From: Lacrimispora xylanolytica
GTDB lineage: Bacteria > Bacillota > Clostridia > Lachnospirales > Lachnospiraceae
NCBI RefSeq assembly: GCF_026723765.1
Contig: NZ_CP113524.1
Span: 2,713,001-2,777,000 of the forward strand
Direction: 5' to 3'
DNA: 64,000 nt
Numbering within the stretch: position 1 is the first letter of the stretch; the number at the start of each line of letters is the position of its first letter. Below, in pieces: positions 61,608 through 64,000 of the stretch. The notes beneath the pieces are model-generated. The model had not been told where the DNA came from. It saw nothing but the letters and a program-made list of their open reading frames with translations, and searched no databases. The translations under genes were made by a program, and so were the position numbers.

Positions 61608-62222
61608 ATGAAAACAAACGACGAAAGAATGCAGGATATTTTAGAGCATCTGAAATCTCTTCAGCATATAAAGCCGGAAACTATCCCTAACATTGATTTA
61701 TATATGGATCAGGTCACGACATTCATGGATGAGCATTTAAAAGATACCAAACGCTATCCTAATGATAAGGTTCTTACAAAGACCATGATCAACAACTATG
61801 CAAAGAACAATCTTCTCCCGGCTCCTAATAAGAAGAAATATACGAGAGAGCACATTCTTTTACTGATATTTATCTATTATTTTAAGAATCTTCTTTCCTT
61901 CCATGATATTGAACAGCTTTTTAAACCAATTACGGATAAGCATTTTAATACACCCGAAGATCTGCCTTTGGAAGAAATCTACAAGGAGATCTTTTCTCAG
62001 GAAGAATCTGAGCTTAGCCGTATTAAAGAAGATATTATGGATAAATTCGAAAAATCAAAGACTGCATTTTCAGATAAGAACTTAGACCCTGAGGATCAGG
62101 AATATCTTCAGCTATTCTCCTGGATCTGCGGGCTCTCCTTTGATGTATATCTAAAAAAGCAGGTCATTGAAAAGCTTATTGACGGTTTATCCGATACGGA
62201 TTCTTTAAAGAAGAAAAAATAA
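61608..62222 (+). CDS. DUF1836 domain protein
   Basis: A 204-residue soluble protein matching DUF1836, common in clostridia and related to MerR-like helix-turn-helix folds: YPNDKVLTKTMINNYAKNNL and the downstream KKYTREHILLLIFIYYFKNL are family motifs. The middle has a basic helix-turn-helix-like part. No characterised member. The ATG at 61608 has GGAGG at suitable spacing; 19 open codons upstream are not part of it. It is convergent with the YerC-like gene. Confidence 0.9.
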   Translation: MKTNDERMQDILEHLKSLQHIKPETIPNIDLYMDQVTTFMDEHLKDTKRYPNDKVLTKTMINNYAKNNLLPAPNKKKYTREHILLLIFIYYFKNLLSFHDIEQLFKPITDKHFNTPEDLPLEEIYKEIFSQEESELSRIKEDIMDKFEKSKTAFSDKNLDPEDQEYLQLFSWICGLSFDVYLKKQVIEKLIDGLSDTDSLKKKK

Positions 62223-62227
62223 AACAT

Positions 62228-62264
62228 AACAGGGGACAGCCAGATTAGGCTTGTCCCCTGTTTT
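62228..62264. terminator. Bidirectional terminator, DUF1836 / YerC-like
   Basis: AACAGGGGACA (62228-62238) pairs with TGTCCCCTGTT (62252-62262), followed by TTTTAATC; it lies between convergent genes. Confidence 0.9.
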
Positions 62265-62564
62265 TTAATCCTGTCTTCTTTCCTCTAAACGTTTAAAGAC
62301 CATGTCATATCCGTCATTTCCGTAGTTTAATGACCGGTTGACACGGCTTATGGTTGCAGTAGAAGCACCTGTCTTTTCTGCAATCTCCAGATAAGTACGG
62401 CCCTCTCTCAGCATTTTAGCCACTTCATATCTCTGGGATAAGCTTAAAAGCTCATTCACCGTACAGACATCTTCAAAGAAAATATAACACTCTTCTGGTG
62501 TCTTTAAGGATAGTATGGCCTCAAACAGATGGTCCACCGCATCTGTCTTAATTTTTTTATTCAT
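62265..62564 (-). CDS. YerC/YecD family TrpR-like regulator
   Basis: A 99-residue protein of the YerC/YecD group, sharing the Trp repressor fold. VNELLSLSQRYEVAKMLREG and TYLEIAEKTGASTATISRVN, then RSLNYGNDGYDMVF are the helix-turn-helix region and family tail. The ATG at 62564 has GGGGA about 12 bases upstream; an open frame 15 codons earlier would add a basic stretch outside the family. Its target is unknown. Confidence 0.93.
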   Translation of the reverse strand: MNKKIKTDAVDHLFEAILSLKTPEECYIFFEDVCTVNELLSLSQRYEVAKMLREGRTYLEIAEKTGASTATISRVNRSLNYGNDGYDMVFKRLEERRQD

Positions 62565-62647
62565 AGTATTATTCAATCCCCTTTTTTTAACTTTTACTCT
62601 TAGGTACATTTTAACATATTAAAGTTTTAAAATCCACCCCTGGACTG

Positions 62648-63457
62648 TCAGGATAGCATAAATTTTTCTATCACATGAGCAATTCCATCGTCATTATTTG
62701 AGTAAGTCACATAATCAGCTGCTTTCTTTACGGGAAGAACTGCATTATCCATGGCTACCCCAAGTCCGGCATATTCAATCATGGACAAATCATTATACCC
62801 ATCTCCGCAGGCAATCATCTCATCCTTACTCATGGAAAGGCGGGATAACAACCTTTCTAGGCTTGCTGCCTTATCGATTCCTTTAGGCAGTATCTCCAGA
62901 AAAAATGGTTCAGAACGGTAAACGCTGTAATCACGGCCTAAAAATGCCTTTACCTTTGGCTCCACCATCTGGAGAATCTCTCCCTCTTCCAGCATCATGA
63001 ACTTAACCACCGGAAAGTTGGCATAATTTTCCATATCCTGGACTTCTTTTACCTTCAGCTTATTAATGAAGGCCTCCTTTTGAACGTATTCATCAGAAGC
63101 ATTGGGAGTAATGATAACATCATCTTCATAGGTAAGAACATTCACCCCATGGTCTTTGGAAAGTTTTATAATCTTCTCATTTGATTCTACAGGCAGTTCT
63201 TTTGCAAAAACTGTTTCACCTGTTTTTACATCAATGATCCGGCCACCATTAAAGGATAAGACATATCCACCTGTCTCATGAAGCTCAAGCTCTCTGGCAA
63301 GAGGCATGATGCCATAGGTGGGGCGCCCGGAGGCCAGAACAATAATACCGCCCTGTCGTTTTAATTCAAAAAGTGCCTCTTTGGTCCTGGGTGTAATCTC
63401 TTTGTTCCGATTGGTAAGAGTCCCATCCAAATCCAGCACGATCATCCGATAGTCCAT
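62648..63457 (-). CDS. Cof-type HAD-IIB phosphatase
   Basis: A 269-residue phosphatase of the Cof/YidA type. Motif I is VLDLDGTLTNRNKEITPRT, motif II is VLASGRPTYG, the Lys of motif III lies in KGIDKAASLERLLS, and motif IV is MIACGDGYNDLSMIEYAG. The long cap domain of type IIB is present. Such enzymes hydrolyse sugar phosphates or related compounds, but substrates cannot be read from sequence. Upstream is the start of a divergent region. Confidence 0.94.
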   Translation of the reverse strand: MDYRMIVLDLDGTLTNRNKEITPRTKEALFELKRQGGIIVLASGRPTYGIMPLARELELHETGGYVLSFNGGRIIDVKTGETVFAKELPVESNEKIIKLSKDHGVNVLTYEDDVIITPNASDEYVQKEAFINKLKVKEVQDMENYANFPVVKFMMLEEGEILQMVEPKVKAFLGRDYSVYRSEPFFLEILPKGIDKAASLERLLSRLSMSKDEMIACGDGYNDLSMIEYAGLGVAMDNAVLPVKKAADYVTYSNNDDGIAHVIEKFMLS

Positions 63458-63608
63458 TGTATTTCTCCTGCTTTTGTTAATTTACCATAGCAGTATACCA
63501 CAATTTGTCTTCTTATTCCAATGTATTTTATAAATTTAATAATTAAGGGAACATAGGCAAAATCGCCTTCATACAATGGTACCAGAACGAAGAAAAAGGG
63601 GGATCCAT

Positions 63609-63740
63609 GTGAATCGGCTTATTGTTTATATCCTGGCTGCTTTCATGGTTGCCGCTGCCTTAACAAGCTGCAGGCACTCCTACAGAAAGCAGATTCGTCC
63701 TCTTTTCTCTCAAATTTCCTGTGAGAATGTAAACTTATAA
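63609..63740 (+). CDS. Possible 43-residue lipoprotein
   Basis: A GTG-started frame (63609) with GGGGG six bases upstream. It begins MNRLIVYILAAFMVAAALTS and has LTSC as a possible lipobox at residue 21, then a basic and Ser-rich tail. It lies just upstream of an ABC transporter lipoprotein gene and could be a short expressed gene, a decayed copy, or chance. No family recognised. Confidence 0.35.
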   Translation: MNRLIVYILAAFMVAAALTSCRHSYRKQIRPLFSQISCENVNL

Positions 63741-63775
63741 TTTTTTATAAGACAAGGTACCATTTCAGACCTTTT

Positions 63776-63793
63776 TAATACTATGTAGTATTA
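63776..63793. promoter_or_regulatory. Perfect 8-bp dyad upstream of the ABC transporter lipoprotein
   Basis: TAATACTA-TG-TAGTATTA, an exact inverted repeat with a 2-base centre, ending 20 bases before the ATG of the following gene. It could be an operator. No -10/-35 pair in clear spacing is visible nearby. Confidence 0.4.
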
Positions 63794-63813
63794 GATTCCC
63801 TAAGGAGGATTGT

Positions 63814-64000
63814 ATGAGAAAGGTTCTACACTTTTTTCTGACCGCCATGTTCACCGGAGCTGCCATCGTAAGCCTGGCAGGCTGCGGTTCCAAAGGAACG
63901 TCATCCGATTTAACTCCGGTAACCTTAAATGAAGTCGCCCATTCCATCTTCTATGCACCTCAATATGCAGCCATTGAGCTTGGATATTTTAAAGACGAGG
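63814..64000 (+). CDS. ABC transporter substrate-binding lipoprotein (5' part, cut by window edge)
   Basis: The first 62 residues of a lipoprotein that runs off the right edge. AAGGAGG precedes the ATG; the signal peptide is MRKVLHFFLTAMFTGAAIVS with lipobox LAGC near residue 24, then SIFYAPQYAAIELGYFKDE. This last segment is the conserved N-terminus of NitT/TauT/SsuA-type and THI5-like binding proteins, so the ligand may be a sulfonate, nitrate, thiamine precursor or similar. The permease and ATPase genes are expected to follow outside the window. Confidence 0.85.
   Translation, partial: MRKVLHFFLTAMFTGAAIVSLAGCGSKGTSSDLTPVTLNEVAHSIFYAPQYAAIELGYFKDE

Noticed and set aside
1-64000. CRISPR arrays, tRNA or rRNA genes, insertion sequences and prophage
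   Set aside because: No regularly spaced repeats, cloverleaf sequences, transposase or phage structural genes were found on either strand.

Overview
The window looks like chromosomal DNA from a spore-forming, motile member of the Lachnospiraceae (Clostridium/Lacrimispora-like). This is an inference from gene content: a complete spoIIA-sigF-spoVA block, DUF1836, a YerC/TrpR-like regulator, a PocR sensor, a VanZ-like protein, Rex, class 1B dihydroorotate dehydrogenase (pyrD/pyrK), AGGAGG-type ribosome binding sites and many AT-rich intrinsic terminators. Most genes are on the minus strand. No rRNA, tRNA, CRISPR array, insertion sequence or prophage is visible.

Layout: 1-5.1 kb holds a B12-independent methionine synthase-like gene divergent from a LysR regulator, a small microcompartment cluster (eutS-eutP-eutS) and a large DUF4914 protein with a PEPCK-like P-loop. 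From 5.1 to 9.5 kb lie a gene-poor 778-bp stretch and purE-M-N-D. From 9.5 to 14.4 kb come a chemoreceptor with a sigma-D-like promoter, an M29 aminopeptidase and two small membrane proteins. From 14.4 to 18.6 kb is the pyrimidine cluster pyrF-K-D-E with an extra 49-residue membrane protein. From 18.7 to 36 kb is mixed housekeeping: Hsp20 under a CIRCE element, two nitroreductases, PepF, two acetyltransferases, a PocR chemosensor, YebC, a CorC-type protein, MazF, Alr, NnrD, Rex, an ABC-F ATPase, DUF1304 and a cell-wall-repeat protein. At 35.8-36.9 kb a broken Nramp-type transporter abuts the tail of a LacI-type regulator, a deletion scar.

From 37 to 43 kb are purC-purF-purB and purA with a LysR gene between purB and purA. 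From 43 to 46.7 kb are a sporulation-type lipoprotein, dapA-dapB behind a lysine riboswitch, and a corrinoid adenosyltransferase. From 46.8 to 53.2 kb are an SSB-like protein, TypA, a YigZ protein and a class A penicillin-binding protein. From 53.2 to 57.9 kb is the sporulation block, spoIIAA-spoIIAB-sigF followed by a forespore-type promoter, a 53-residue membrane protein and spoVAA-AB-AC-AD-AE. From 58 to 64 kb are a TPR membrane protein, a 46-residue protein overlapping folC, folC, RidA, DUF1836, YerC-like, a HAD phosphatase and the start of an ABC transporter lipoprotein.

Working together: the purine and pyrimidine genes make IMP, AMP and UMP; dapAB feed lysine and peptidoglycan synthesis under lysine control; alr and the class A PBP serve the cell wall; the spoIIA/spoVA block drives forespore gene expression and dipicolinate uptake. 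The least explained items are three conserved-looking small proteins missed by length cut-offs, two promoters of the forespore sigma type, the isolated microcompartment genes and DUF4914.
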